Part shown: positions 51,353 through 64,000 of the stretch, piece after piece
How the letters are laid out: the number at the start of each line of letters is the position of its first letter
Position numbering within the stretch: position 1 is the first letter of the stretch
NCBI RefSeq assembly: GCF_016859285.1
Contig: NC_053416.1
Location: 15,642,501 to 15,706,500, forward strand
Source of the DNA: Xiphias gladius
Taxonomy: Eukaryota; Chordata; Actinopteri; Istiophoriformes; Xiphiidae
Reading direction: 5' to 3'
DNA: 64,000 bases
Made by a program: the position numbers and the translations under genes
Notes under the pieces: generated by a model
The model's database searches: none
What the model was told of the DNA's origin: nothing
What the model saw: the letters and a program-made list of their open reading frames with translations, nothing else

Positions 51353-54300
51353 TTATTTGTCTCTGAAAAAAGAAAAGAATCCTTTCCCTCCTTCTCCCTT
51401 TACTTTCAAAGACTTGCTTCTTTGGAGTCCTACAGTGTTGTCTCTCTCTCGCTGTTTCTCCTTCTCTCTCTCCTCCTCCCTTTGATGCACCTGCTGATTG
51501 ATCACCAACCGCATATCCTCCTGCAATGAAGATGAACTGTTTAGATGGGGGGAAAAAAATCAACCCTTACATTGTACTATGGTAAATGTGTTGCCAAAAG
51601 GCATCATTTTGAATTTTATATCCCTGTACATAGACCCACCTGCCAGGCTTCCAGCTCTTGAGACAGCGCCACCTTGTGTTTGATGGTGTTGAGAAGCTGC
51701 TGAGTTAGTGATTCTTTCTCCTTGTGCACTGTGACCAACTCACTCTCTAGGGAACTGAACATTGATATGATGACTAACAAAACACATATCAATGTGGTTT
51801 CAAATGAAATCAATTCCAATCAAATCAGCAAATGTGTTATTGTGCAGCAATACCTGTAGCTTGGCTTTTCCGGACTGCTTTTAAATGGCTTGATTTCTTC
51901 CCTCAAAGTCTCCAGCTCTTCTTGCTGAGATTGTAACTGCAAGTTGTGAAAAAAAGGTATACATATTGCAATAATTTTTCCTTATTTAAAATACCCAGCT
52001 TCTGAGAACTCCAGTAAGGTTTTAAGACATAAAAATACTCTACATTGAAAAATGGCTTGTGTCTTTTCCACAAAAAAGAAAAAAATCAACAAACCTGTTT
52101 AAAATTCTTAAAATTACATCTACTCCTTCTTTTTTATTGAAAAATCCAGTATCTACAAACATGAAAATATCTTTCTGAGCACTGGACACAAGATGTCACC
52201 TACTTCATTGCGTGTCCATTATCATTATATGCAACATGAAGGTTTCAAGTTTCAACATCACACTTGTGTACGTTGCTGATACTGGACCACGACTGGCACT
52301 AAACTAGCTGTGATGTCACACAATCATCCTCGTACATTCACATCCTCCATTCAGATTTTAGGTGAAGTGCGGAGAAACTTTTTTCTTTCAGCAGATAAAT
52401 TTGTAAAAGCTTTCTAGTATCAGACTCTGCACATACATAATGTCGCACAGTTAAGATCGAAAAACCCAAATTAAGTAATAATTGGCAAAGCACATTTTTA
52501 ATTGAATGGGGACGTTAACTGTAGTAAAATGTAAGTAGTAATACTAGAATATGCCTAATGTCATAAATTAAGTTAAAAATATCGATGTAAGGTTACAGTT
52601 TACTCTTGCCCTTTTGAAACCTTCTTAATGAAGTTAAACAGCTAATTGTACTCCTTTGCTTGTATATGCTAGACAAATCAGCAAATACATTTATGTCTTT
52701 TGCTATACATAGTAGAAAGGATATTTACCCATTTCAGGTATTTCTAACCCACTAAAATGGAAACCAGCAACAACTCACTGTATTTCCCCTACTCACATCA
52801 ATCACCATGGTAAATTGTATTTGTGTATGTGTGATTATACCGTATATTGTACAGTTTGACAGACCTCCTGTTTGAGTGCTTGTATCTGTTCATCTCTTGC
52901 TTGCAGGACTGTGGAGTGAGCCAGAAGAGCCTCTTTAGCCTGGTGAGCAGGAGACAACCCGACAGAAAGAAAGATCAGTACGGTCAAAACACTTATTAGT
53001 AGGTGTTTGTGCTTTTGATGCAAATTTGGCTACGAAGAGGTCGGGAATTTTGGGGACCAGTTAGTATCAAACTATCAAAATATGTGAGTACAAGGTCAGA
53101 ATTAGTGCACATTAGCAAAAGTTAGACTGTGAATTTACTGTGCACCTGCCGGTGCAGTTTCCGGTGTGTTGCGCGTGTCTCTGTGAGTACCTGCGATTGT
53201 TGAATTTCACTAAGCAGAGACAAAGGTTGTGTGTGAGCACTGTCCAGGAAGCTTTCTCCTCCCAGGCTCAGAGCTCTTTTCTGCAGAGAGCGATTCAAGG
53301 TACGCAACTCAAACACCACTCCTTGCTCCTGCTCTAACTACATATACACACACACAAATGCACAAGCAGTGAGATGCAGGCAAAGCACACAGACAAATCA
53401 AGAGCCTCAAACTGGTCATGTTAGTGGCTTCATCTAGTGACGAGTAACATCGCCTGCAGCACTTGATTCTCTTCCTGTTCCCTCAAGCTTCATCTTTCAA
53501 TGCAACAGCTCATCTTAAGTAGCTGTCAGTCATTGATCCTCACCTCTGCTTCGTTCTCTCTCAGTTTCACTTGGAGGTCTGACAATCTCTCTCTCAGTCC
53601 CTCTCTCTCCACGCGGAGTCTATCACTGTCCTCCTGTGAAGCTTTTAGTTGTGCCTCCATGTGCGACAGTCGCTCCAGCAAAACTTTGTTCTGTTCAGGA
53701 ATGGAGGGAAAGATGGATGAACACAAAATACCTGTATATAAATGGAGCAGTCAAAGTGGTAAAAGAAAGCAGTAACTGAAATGGTTCTCTTGCTTGGATC
53801 ATGAAACAAGCACTCTGGCTGTTGGATTATACTTCTGATGAACATTTAAAATAAATGTCATTCATTTTAGTTGACGTTTTGAGATATGGAAGCTTGTGCC
53901 TCTGAGTCAGTTAAATCTCAAAGGATTTACTTCGGATTCTGCTTATATTTGCGGCAAAGCTGTAGCCTCGAGACTTGGACACGAGTCAGAATCAAGCCAG
54001 CAGACCAGGACTTGAGATTTGACTTCAGCTTGACTTGCGTGAGACTTCACTGCCTAAAAACTTGGCCTAACTTGAGATTTTGAGCAAAAACTGTAAAGTC
54101 TCAATGTTTTGACTTGGTAAAATCCCAAAACAATCAAATTTAAGACAGCTACAGGCAGGCCTTGGATAGCACACCATGCATATTTAATTATTAGACATAA
54201 TTCTCTAATAGGACTTGGTTTCAAAACACTATATAAAAGACAGCTCCTTACTTTTACATTGGATTATAATTTCATAGTATTTGGCCATGTTTGAAATTGA

Positions 54301-55899
54301 ATGCTTTTTGTGTATGAACTAATATCCGGCAGCATTCAAGATGGCATACTGTGTTCCTCACTGTCACACCGAAACTTTGCCAGTCACTTTGGCAGTGATT
54401 TACTTGTGCAAAACATTAAGAGTATACCTCTGCTTGAATATTCTCTATCTGCGTGAAGTTGATATTTCGGTTGAAAGAGGATTCTTCCATCTCTTCTCTG
54501 AGGGAACGGAGCTCAGTCCTCAAGGAGTGTTCCAGTGTTACAGCCTAGATGGGAAGGAGATGGAAAAGTTGAGAAAGGCTGTTGTTCAGTGACCGACATA
54601 GATAGGTCTCCCAAAACCTGCCGGTCTGCATTGTTCCTGAACGTGTTACTGTGACGTGACACCACACAAGTGCAGACAGTTCCCACACACAGACACGCAT
54701 GCATTCACACCCAGATTCTGTTCTTTCTAACAGGATTACAACTTGATCGTGACTTTTTCTTTGGTGGGTCAGTGTCCTCTTAATGCAGGGTCAAGGCTGC
54801 CTGTTCAAACCAACCTCTGCTAGCTGCTCCACCAATCGTTGGTTATGACTGGCTAACAGAGTCAGCTGTTCACTCTCATCTCTTCTCCGATCTCTCCCCT
54901 GGCGAAGATGTCGCTCCAGCTCAGCCCTCAAGGCAGCTAAATCCGCAGCCAGCTCTGCCTCTTTCTGACCGGATGCCAGTTCGTTAATCTCCAGCTTCCT
55001 CTGAAGAAGATGTTTCTCCTGCTGTAAAACCTGAGACATTAAACACACCATTAACTGGCTTCGACACACCATGAAAATATCAGATACTGAAATACATGGA
55101 TAATTTTTGTTCCATGTTCTTTTTTACTTTGAATGTGAAGTGAAATTACAACACGTGTTGGTTTCTATGCAGCTTATTCATTGCAGGCATTTTGACTTAT
55201 CATAGTAGGAAAATCTCAGGTGTTACTTATAACATTAACAATGGCTCTGTTCTATTAATGTGTCCCAGTAAACCGAGACAGTGAGGCAGCAGGCACAACA
55301 CCAGGACCCTGAAACTGAAGCAGCTAAACGGAATTCATCCATCATTCATTTTATTATTGAAACCTGTGCCTTTCCTACACTCATACATCATATTGTCTTT
55401 CATAAAAATAGGTCTATCCTATTTATCTTTACTTTACATCAGGCACAAATTTATACCTCCAACGTAATGAATGCATTTCAGTAATTTACAGGGAAAATAC
55501 TTACAGGAAACAAGTGTTTCAAGTTTTATAATGATTGCACTGCTGGCTAGAATCACTCAAATCCACTTTGCTTGTTCGTGGTCCTTTTGTTCCCACCTCA
55601 CTAGTTTTTAGTGATGTTAGAAAGTTTGCATAGTTAAGAGAAAGCTACCTTACCTCCATCTCCCTCTCCCTCTGCTCCAGAGAGGCTGCCAGCTCCTCAT
55701 TCTTCTCCAATAAGGCCTGTCCCAACTCTGCAGCTAGTATCAAATCCGTCTCTATCCCTCCTCTGCTGTCAGTGCTACCAGAAGAGGATATAGATGAAGG
55801 GAGAGCAAAGGAGAGAGACACTGAGGAAGATGCGGACAGAGGGAAGAAGGAGTCCTCCAGGCTGGGGGAGGGAAGACTGTTTTTCCTGGGGGTGAACAT
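51353..55899 (-). CDS. bicdl2: BICD family-like cargo adaptor (BICDL2-like coiled coil)
   Basis: Coiled-coil adaptor of the BICDR family, which link dynein-dynactin and Rab6-type vesicles. Minus-strand exons 55899-55654, 55030-54815, 54544-54428, 53690-53544, 53337-53191, 52939-52865, 51936-51854, 51754-51640, 51520-51353 join in frame to 437 aa (human BICDL1 about 573, BICDL2 about 508). After a Ser-rich start (MFTPRKNSLPSPSLEDSFF) comes the dynein-binding CC1-box type block LILAAELGQALLEKNEEL. Heptad-rich coils follow with QEKHLLQRKLEINE, SHNQRLVEQLAE, LLSEIQQS and KHKVALSQELEAWQ. The end GFFSFFRDK matches the FSFFRKI-type tail of BICDL1. The AAELG and KVAL-QELEAWQ blocks are closest to BICDL2; the BICDL1-like tail leaves the exact paralogue open. 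Small exons could have been missed. Confidence 0.82.
53890..54115. repeat. Degenerate GACTTG-rich dispersed repeat
   Basis: Repeated 'gagacttggac', 'gacttgagatttgactt', 'cttgacttg' and 'tgttttgacttgg' modules match a widespread fish repeat made of GACTTG blocks. It lies in a bicdl2-like intron. Confidence 0.55.
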
Positions 55900-56994
55900 T
55901 GTTGACAGTTGGAAGGTCTGTAGGACTCAGTTAAAAAAGCATCATCCCAGGTCTTGTAATCCACACTCACAGAGGTGTTAGGTGGACAGCCATTTTTTTT
56001 TACAATCAGGAATCCTTTTCTGTTTCCTGATGGTGTGGTCTGGAGTGGTTTGATGAACAATTTTGTAATTCAGTATTTCTCTGCCAAACTTCTTCTTCGC
56101 TGTGGTGCTAGTGGTCCTGGTGCTGGTATCATTCAAATCTTCTCTTCTCTTTTTCACAGATAGCTATGTGGGCAAGAAAAATACCTTCAATAACACAAAA
56201 AACCCCCCCACTACAAACAGATTTATTAACTGTATCTGTGGAACTCAGGACATGTAAGATGACGTGTGAAAATCAGACAAGTTGTTTTCCAGTAATATTA
56301 TCTCACATGGCCTTTAAGGAGGCCTTTTGTCTGACTGGCGCTTTTGTTACTCTGACCGAAATACCAGCTCCACTGTTATCTTTGTTCTGCTCCCCTCCCT
56401 AAATTCCAAAGGCATTGTGCTCCACTATTTTCTTACAAACACAAAAAAGTCTTGAGGGTTCCTAGAACAGTCTCTAAAGTAATCACTTTTAACCAAAACA
56501 TTATGAAATTATCGCCACCATGATTGTCCACCTGCTAAATCTTCAAATAAGCCCAAAATAAAGCTTGATAAGATGTTCGTACCACATATTGTTATTTCCA
56601 GTCACTGCAGGATTATGTCAATATAAACAAAATTTCAGTCTGAAGTCTCGGTCTCCTCTGCCTCCCCTGTCATTCCTGTCTTGAAGCCTGATGTCAGCAT
56701 CTGTCTTCTGACAGAAGACCTGTTACAGTAATACCTCTTGTTATCATGAAACCATGTTGTCAACCCACTTAAAATCATTAAAAAGCAAAATAATTAACTC
56801 ATTCTCATTCTCATTATTTGCTTTCATTACCAGAACTGACAGAATCTGTTTTAACTCATGTTCTACCTGATTCCAAAGGTACAAACAAACAAAAATTAGG
56901 TCTGTCTTACCTGACAGTTTCCAGCTAACTCGCACCAAGCAGGTATAGTCTTCCTGTTTGGTGAGTGTGTGTTTGTGTATGTGTGTGTGCGTGT

Positions 56995-58181
<1,187 letters not shown>

Positions 58182-58350
58182 TGTTTGTGTGTTCGTGTAT
58201 GAGGTAGGGGGTAGGGAGTGTAGAAAAGGGGACTGTTGTCATTACACTTCCCTCTCTCGCAAAGAGACAAAGGGGGACAAAAAAGCCCACAAGACGCTCA
58301 CCAAGCGTAAAATAAGTCCATTGGATCAGGAGGTGCGTTCATATACAGAC

Positions 58351-59209
58351 ATGCCTTGCAAACTCTGGCTTGCTCTGTCAGTGTGGCTTTTGATGCCAAC
58401 CTCTGAAGCTGGAAGGCAGATGCCTAAGCTTGCTGACAAGAAACTCTGCGCTGACTCCGAATGCAGCCGTAAGTAGCACACTCACCAACTTCCCTTTACT
58501 GCTAGTGACTGCTGCGCGTAGTAGTTAACTTTGTTGTAATCATGTTATACAACTGTCGCTAGTTTGAAATGATGACACTCATGCAGAACTTTGGAATTTT
58601 GCATAAAAACATGACAAATAATATACACTGCAAAGTCTTCTCTATGATGCCTTATTTCCTCCCCCAACTCACATCATGCTCCTTCTTTATTCCTGCTCAG
58701 ACCCTATCTTGATAGCTCGTGCAGTGCAGGACTACTACCCTGGAGATTGCAGGTTCATCCCCATCAGACAGGGGCAGCTCGTCTATGTCTATGCAATGCT
58801 AAAAGACAGAGGGAACCTCTTCTGGGCTGGCAGTGTGAGTAAAACAAACAAACTTTTGGGAATATAAGTATTGCTTTGGCAGTATGGCTCTTAATCAAAA
58901 GACCTCTAAAAACTTTGTGAAGACGTGACTTGTGCACGTGCAGCACTAACATTCACCTCTCAACAACTTTTGCCTATATCATCTGTTTGCAGGTACAAGA
59001 CTCATATTACGGACAACAGGAGGCTCGCATTGGCCACTTCCCCAGCAGCGTAGTGGAGGAGATGCATCCTCTCATGCCAGCCAGCACTGAAATCAGAACT
59101 ACTGTAGGTGAACGCACACACACATCTACACACGTACGCATTATACAATGCTTTCTCCTTATTCTACCTCTTTTCTTGTTTCCAGAAATGGGACTTCTAC
59201 TGTTACTGA
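58351..59209 (+). CDS. mia: Melanoma inhibitory activity protein (secreted SH3-like, cartilage)
   Basis: Small secreted protein of the MIA/OTOR family (CD-RAP), made by cartilage in mammals and binding fibronectin and integrins. Exons 58351-58468, 58701-58834, 58993-59103, 59186-59209 join in frame to 128 aa (human 131). A signal peptide (MPCKLWLALSVWLLMPTSEA) precedes MPKLADKKLCADSECSH, then the SH3-like fold: ARAVQDYYPGDCRF, RQGQLVYVYAMLKDRGNLFW, SVQDSYYGQQEARIGHFPSS. The last tiny exon gives KWDFYCY. The four cysteines of the family (LCADSEC, DCRF, DFYC) are present. KLADKKLCAD and the KWDFYC end favour MIA over otoraplin. A candidate poly(A) signal lies at 59897-59902. Confidence 0.93.
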
Positions 59210-61175
59210 TAATGGCTTTACCAATCAGGAGGAACACCTTTTTGTCAACTACTTTACAAGATGACGTTTTTATTTGGTATCATATGATCTTACACACACT
59301 GTTGACAGTATACACTACGTATATCCATCTGCAATTTGGGGGGGTATGGGCAACAGCTCAGCATAGCAACAAATGATTGTGAAAGGTAATCAGCTTTAAT
59401 AATCAGGATTTCCAAGTGCTGATACAAGAACCATTGCTGCTTAATGCTTTGTATTGGACTAGTTTCTGTCTGTTTTATTGATTGATAGAAAAGTCTCCCA
59501 GCCTACATTCTCTGTAATACTCCTTCATGCTGTTTATATCTGTTTTTCAGGTATTAAAAGATATTAAACAATATGTTTTTAAAAAAGGGACAAAAATTAA
59601 ATGTACATGTTTTTTCTCCACTACTATTACTACTAGTACAACTACTTTTTCTTGCTGATTGTGTATCACAGAAACTATGTCTTCAACAAGCATCATCATC
59701 TTGCTAAAACGTACTAAAAAAACAACAATGAAGGGTTTTCTGTCCTAATTCCCCAATGTTATATTGCGGAATTATATCAAAAGGCATTAGGAATATTTCC
59801 AATGCACAGGCAGGATATAAAAGTGTATAAAATGTGTATTTGCTTGTTCGCTAGTAGAATACTAAAGAAATTGAAAGCATACACCTGACAAAAACAAATA
59901 AATACAGCTTGATACATCACCTTCTACCTAGAGGTACTCCATGTTGTTATGTGTTATGTTATGTTCTTTTGAAAACAGAAAGACTACAGGCATAAAAAGA
60001 ACACACAGCAGGGCTATGATTTCGAGTTTCAACGTTTATTCTACTGGATGTTTTCCGTGTTAATATGCCAGAGGGTTGTTGCCAAAATAAAGAGATGATG
60101 AGGCCGTAATTCTTGCATCTACAAGCACATATGCACTCACTCTCACATACACACACACACACACACTATCCTTAGCAGCTCAGAGGCCATGCTCCCCAGT
60201 GGAAAAGGAGCCCAGTGATAAAAGTTGTCTGTCTCCAAACATAAGTTCCTCCCCTGTCCACTACTTTCCCTCCTGCTCATTCACCCTTTTTCTTCCTCTC
60301 AACAGAATACACAACTGGTCCCAAGTCCTTTGGTGGCTTTTTTTTTTTTTTTTTTTTTAGTGAAAAAACTAAAAATGACTGAATATGCCTCCAGAGAACT
60401 CCTTCCTCCTTACACATACCGAAACCAACACTATTCTCAATGAATAAACAAAGCACAGTTGGCATCTTACTCATACCCACTCTGACAGTACTGTGTACTG
60501 TAGATACAATTAAGTTTAACAATTTTAGTTATATCTTCAGTGGACAATTCTGAGAGGAAGCCTTTAAATTCCCCCTCCCTTATACCGACTTTTTAGCATT
60601 TCCATGCAAAACTAATAGGTGCTGCAAGCCATGTTAAGTTCAATACAACAAATACTTACAGTTTTTCACTAAAGTGCAGGACTAGAATCGACATTGTAAG
60701 TTGTATAACATACAACAACAAATGCCTGATGAAGATAGGAAATGCCTCTCAAATTATGGTTACACGCCCTTGATGTGCCATTTACATACATGTTGGTGTG
60801 AATATTTTTGGCGTAGAGGTATGGTTTAAAGAGTGATTCTGTAGGCTTTTAATAGAAGAATTAACTCTCAGGATTTTTTTTATCTTGCAACCCACCACAG
60901 TGTGTGTGTTAAACTTAATTGTGCCGTCAATTACACTCTGTTACATGGGCTCTTTGGTTTTAGCGCACCATTATCTTGCTGAGACATCAAGATAAGAGGG
61001 AGTTAGGAGTTAGATACTGGTTTATTAGAAGGCTCTTGCACTTATAGACATCTAGACATGTATGCCCCATCTATATGTGTACTGAACTCCCAATAAAACT
61101 GTGACAGGTTAAATATAAAAACAGGCAGCACATGGGGTTAGCATTGAAACAGTGTCAGGAGCGTCAAGTTCTGCT
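59210..61175. other. Intergenic between convergent mia and cryab
   Basis: Mostly AT-rich and unique-looking. Candidate poly(A) signals are AATAAA at 59897-59902 for mia and, on the minus strand, at 61021-61026 for cryab. A short CA run lies near 60150 and a T run at about 60339-60358. No coding region is supported. Confidence 0.55.
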
Positions 61176-62130
61176 CTACATTTTCTGTTTCGATGTTCCA
61201 TCTTCACAGGAAATAGGAATACTGCGTTCTTGGCCGGTAGATGACCGAGGTGCGGTGATTGTCAGCACACCATCAGATGAAAGACTGGAAGTGACATCAG
61301 CACATGACACGCCGGCAGGAAGCCTGTACTTCCTCAGAAACTCTCTTGACACAAAGCCATGGTCATCCTGGAAACAGAGTTAGTAAGTGTATCAGCAAGG
61401 TGTCACCAAGTAAATTTTGTTTGACTACTTCTGCGGATCTCTGTAGTCCCTCTAACCTGTCTGTCTTCGTGTTTGGCATGTATTGTGATGAAGTCGTCAC
61501 TGACATTGACAGACAGCTCGTCAGGGGAAAAATGCTTCACGTCCAGATAAATGACAAAGCGATCCTTTTCCATGCGCATCTATACAGACAGAACATCTGT
61601 TAGGAGCAGTACTGAGAAATGGTCCAGCTGGGCATAAAAACTCAAAGCAGCTTGTTTATCACCTCAATGCAAGACTCATAGTTCTAAATTACACAGTGCC
61701 TGGCATCAGTTCAAGGGAATATTCTTCACTGGCATTTTGACACAGTAATGTAAAGTCATCAAACCCAATCTCAGATTTCTCTCTTCATGGTCTGTCACAT
61801 CACATTCTACGCACTACAGTATATTAGTTATTATCAATGATTTTATGATATGTAGTGTTAGAAATGATGTTGGTAATGAGTTTCCGGGTAGCAGTCGTTT
61901 CACATAAGGCAATTAGATTATTGTAAGGACACAGGGGAATTTTACTTTACCTCACTGTGTCCATTGTCTGGCCAGTTGAACCAGCGCATGAACGAAGGGC
62001 GGATCCAGGGGAAGGACCAGGAGAAGGGCCAGATCAGGGGCCAGTCACTGAGAGGTTCTGCAAAGGAGAAGTCAGAGAACCGATGTGGGAAGGCCCGACG
62101 GTACCAGGGATACTGGATGGGGATATCCAT
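61176..62130 (-). CDS. cryab: Alpha-B crystallin, small heat-shock protein
   Basis: Cytosolic chaperone of lens and muscle that holds unfolding proteins. Three minus-strand exons, 62130-61951, 61579-61457 and 61367-61176, give 164 aa (human 175; teleost forms about 165-168). The three-exon layout is that of vertebrate alpha-crystallins. N-terminus [20 protein letters not shown] corresponds to MDIAIHHPWIRRPF. The alpha-crystallin domain reads [53 protein letters not shown] and [15 protein letters not shown]. The C-terminal IPI motif (ERSIPIS) used for oligomer assembly is present. The tail is short and ends KQKM rather than in the human KPAVTAAPKK-like extension. Whether it is the a or b teleost paralogue is not decided. 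Confidence 0.94.
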
Positions 62131-62224
62131 GATGAGATTCCAGGAGAGATGAAAAAACACTGGGTATGAGGGAGGTTGAACTTAGTTTGACTTGGTTTGG
62201 GATGGGTGCTGCTGTGCTCCCCTG

Positions 62225-62362
62225 CACCGTATTTATAGGCCTCTCCCTCCCATCCCACCCGGGCTCTTTCGCTGTTCACGTCCTCTACATCCCCCTCCCC
62301 TCCATAATCTCCCATGTACACTTCCATAGTGATTCTGCCAGCAGGCTGATTTTTCTGGAACA
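62225..62362 (-). promoter_or_regulatory. cryab: cryab promoter: TATA box and heat-shock-element-like site
   Basis: On the minus strand, TATAAATAC at 62237-62229 is about 100 bases upstream of the start codon, placing transcription start near 62200. TTTCTGGAAC at 62353-62362 fits the nTTCnnGAAn heat-shock element unit, roughly 120 bases further upstream. Small heat-shock genes commonly have both. Additional half-sites were not clear, so heat induction is inferred. Confidence 0.6.
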
Positions 62363-62369
62363 ATGATGT

Positions 62370-63866
62370 CAACTGTTTATCCCTCCATGGCCCTCATTGT
62401 TTCATCTGTCTGACTGTGACTGGTTGTCTCGCTCTCTCTCTCTTTCTCTCTGTAACTCTGTGTGTCTGTCTCTCTCTTCGCCCGGTCATGAGGTGACACT
62501 GGCTCGGAGTACTGCTGATGCCCCCATACTCGTTCCCCAGGAAATACCCCTGTCGGGTGTGTGTGTGATTTTGTGTGTGTTTGTTTGAGGAATGGCTGGC
62601 AGAGCATTAGCCTGCTGTGGTTCGAGTGCCAGAAGCTTTAGGTTTGTGAGCAGAGTGGAAGTGTGGTTGAATGGGAATTGATGAGTTTGTAGGGGACAGC
62701 ATTAGGTGACACTCCAAGCATGTATCATTTTGCTATGAGCTCAGATGAAAAATATGAAGTCCTGTGCAGCAGTTGTGCCAGCCAAAGTTCTTTCAGTCTC
62801 TGCTTCATACTCCCAGTTGTGTTGTCTCCAGAGTAGGGAGAACTGCACACGCTGTATTTGCGTTATCTGCAAGCACCGAGATTCTACCGAAACTTTGAAA
62901 CCATCGTGCAACCACTGTTGTAGTATAGTGCCTTCCACTCCTTCCTCAGTTACCAAGTGTTAGTGTGTGTTAACGTGAATGGAACGGAACCAGTGGAACC
63001 CACTATAAACGTGAGGTTAATGGGCTGTCATTTGGACAGGCCAAGATGATTGTCGTTACGAAGCAACGAGGTTACTGCAAGGTACAAAAGTCAGCTTTAA
63101 AGTGAGCACACCTAGTAGCTGTAAGTGTGTGACAACTTTGTAACAATTACATGGTAATGGTGAATCCTAAAAGATAGTGTAACAGTAGCAGAACAATTAC
63201 AAGAGTCAACAAGTCCGTGACTGATGTCTATTATACAGCAGTATTTATCTACAGTCGCTACTGGTCATACCAGACCCAGTGAGGCTGTAGCAGTAAAACC
63301 CCTGACTGTGTTAAACTGAGAAACTGTGCATTTTATTGTTAAAGAATGCAGCTTTTGATTTGTAAGAGGAAGGATGTGTTATTTCTTCTTTCAACAGTTA
63401 CAGTCTTTCGTTAAACATGATGGTGTTTTTGTCAGATTTTCCAAAACTAGGCCTTAGAGGTGAATTTTGTTGGTTGTATTTCTTTTTTATTAGTTAATAG
63501 TGTCGAGTTTTCTGGGTGTTTATATAATTTTTTGTAACTGGGTGTATCCGTATTTGCTGACAGGGGTAATCTCGTGGTCACTGATTTTCCTCCTTAAACC
63601 GGATTTAACCACGGTGGCTGTCTACTTTGGTCAAATATCAACATCTCTTGTTCCTATTTAAAACTTCAAATTGGTTGGGCCGATTTAAATGTTGTTTAAC
63701 CAGTACCTTGGGTGAAGTCGTTGTGTTTTTGAACAGAACTAACTGTTTGTGAGTTACTCTGCGTCGTACGCCTTTAGCGTCGTTACCATGGTGACATACC
63801 TCGCCTCAGTTTGTTGTTGGATATAGTAGCTAACAGAAATACGTTGGTTGGTTAAAATTAAAGAAA
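62370..63866. other. Divergent intergenic region between cryab and the right-edge gene
   Basis: No coding region was supported. CT-rich and GT-rich tracts occur at 62430-62480 and 62555-62590. HSPB2, which faces CRYAB in mammals, was not found here. Confidence 0.5.
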
Positions 63867-64000
63867 TGGACTTACCGGCTTCATATTACGGGGAACTTGA
63901 TAAAAGAAACCCAGTTATTTTGGCATTTGAACAGGACATTAACTCGTTTATAACACTGATGAGACGAGTCGTTTCTTCATCCAGCCAAGACAAAAACGGC
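63867..64000 (+). CDS. Start of an unidentified protein, runs off the window
   Basis: An ATG at 63867 in fair context (aagaaATGgac) opens a frame that stays open to the window end, 44 codons: it begins MDLPASYYGELDKRNPVIL and continues AFEQDINSFITLMRRVVSSS. No family was recognised. It is hydrophilic with an amphipathic helix-like stretch and no signal peptide. The 5' side (63600-63860) carries no competing in-frame ATG close by and looks like a leader or promoter. It is divergent from cryab. Confidence 0.45.

Noticed and set aside
51294-51563. Alternative minus-strand frame ending SLPL at 51294 as the bicdl2-like C-terminus
   Set aside because: Splice phase from the previous exon selects the other frame, EDMRLVINQQVHQREEE, which ends in the family-like FFSFFRDK at 51353.

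Overview
This window is nuclear DNA from a ray-finned fish, most likely a percomorph teleost. The genes are vertebrate, split by many short GT-AG introns. The repeats between and inside them (hAT-type MITEs, a tRNA-derived SINE like the AFC family, a Tc1 element, CA/TG microsatellites) are typical of teleost genomes. No bacterial, viral or CRISPR features were seen.

Layout, left to right: chek1 (minus, 545-4357, last exon off the left edge); a repeat-rich gap; complement factor B-like cfb (plus, 8478-19994, 18 exons); layilin layn (plus, 23687-27758); alg9 mannosyltransferase (minus, 31093-39073, 15 exons); fdxacb1 (minus, 40423-43637); tomm40l (plus, 44922-48917), divergent from fdxacb1 and carrying a decayed Tc1 transposon in an intron; a BICD-family-like cargo adaptor, best match bicdl2 (minus, 51294-55899 region, CDS ends 51353); a recent 592-bp tandem duplication with two long TG arrays; mia (plus, 58351-59209); alpha-B crystallin cryab (minus, 61176-62130); and the start of an unidentified plus-strand gene at 63867.

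Exons were joined by hand from splice signals, reading frame and family resemblance. The totals close in frame: cfb 761 aa, layn 461, alg9 610, fdxacb1 651, tomm40l 331, bicdl2-like 437, mia 128, cryab 164. These are close to family lengths except for a long layilin tail. The one gene that does not close is chek1, where a run of ten A in the kinase-domain exon throws the frame.

The genes are not a pathway. They form a neighbourhood: chek1, layn, alg9, fdxacb1 and cryab all lie on human 11q23-q24, while cfb, tomm40l, the bicdl2-like gene and mia have human counterparts on other chromosomes. I found no wholly new biological system. The best leads are the chek1 frame break, the tandemly repeated layilin tail, the off-MHC factor B gene, the duplicated octamer/TG block between the bicdl2-like gene and mia, and the unidentified gene at the right edge.
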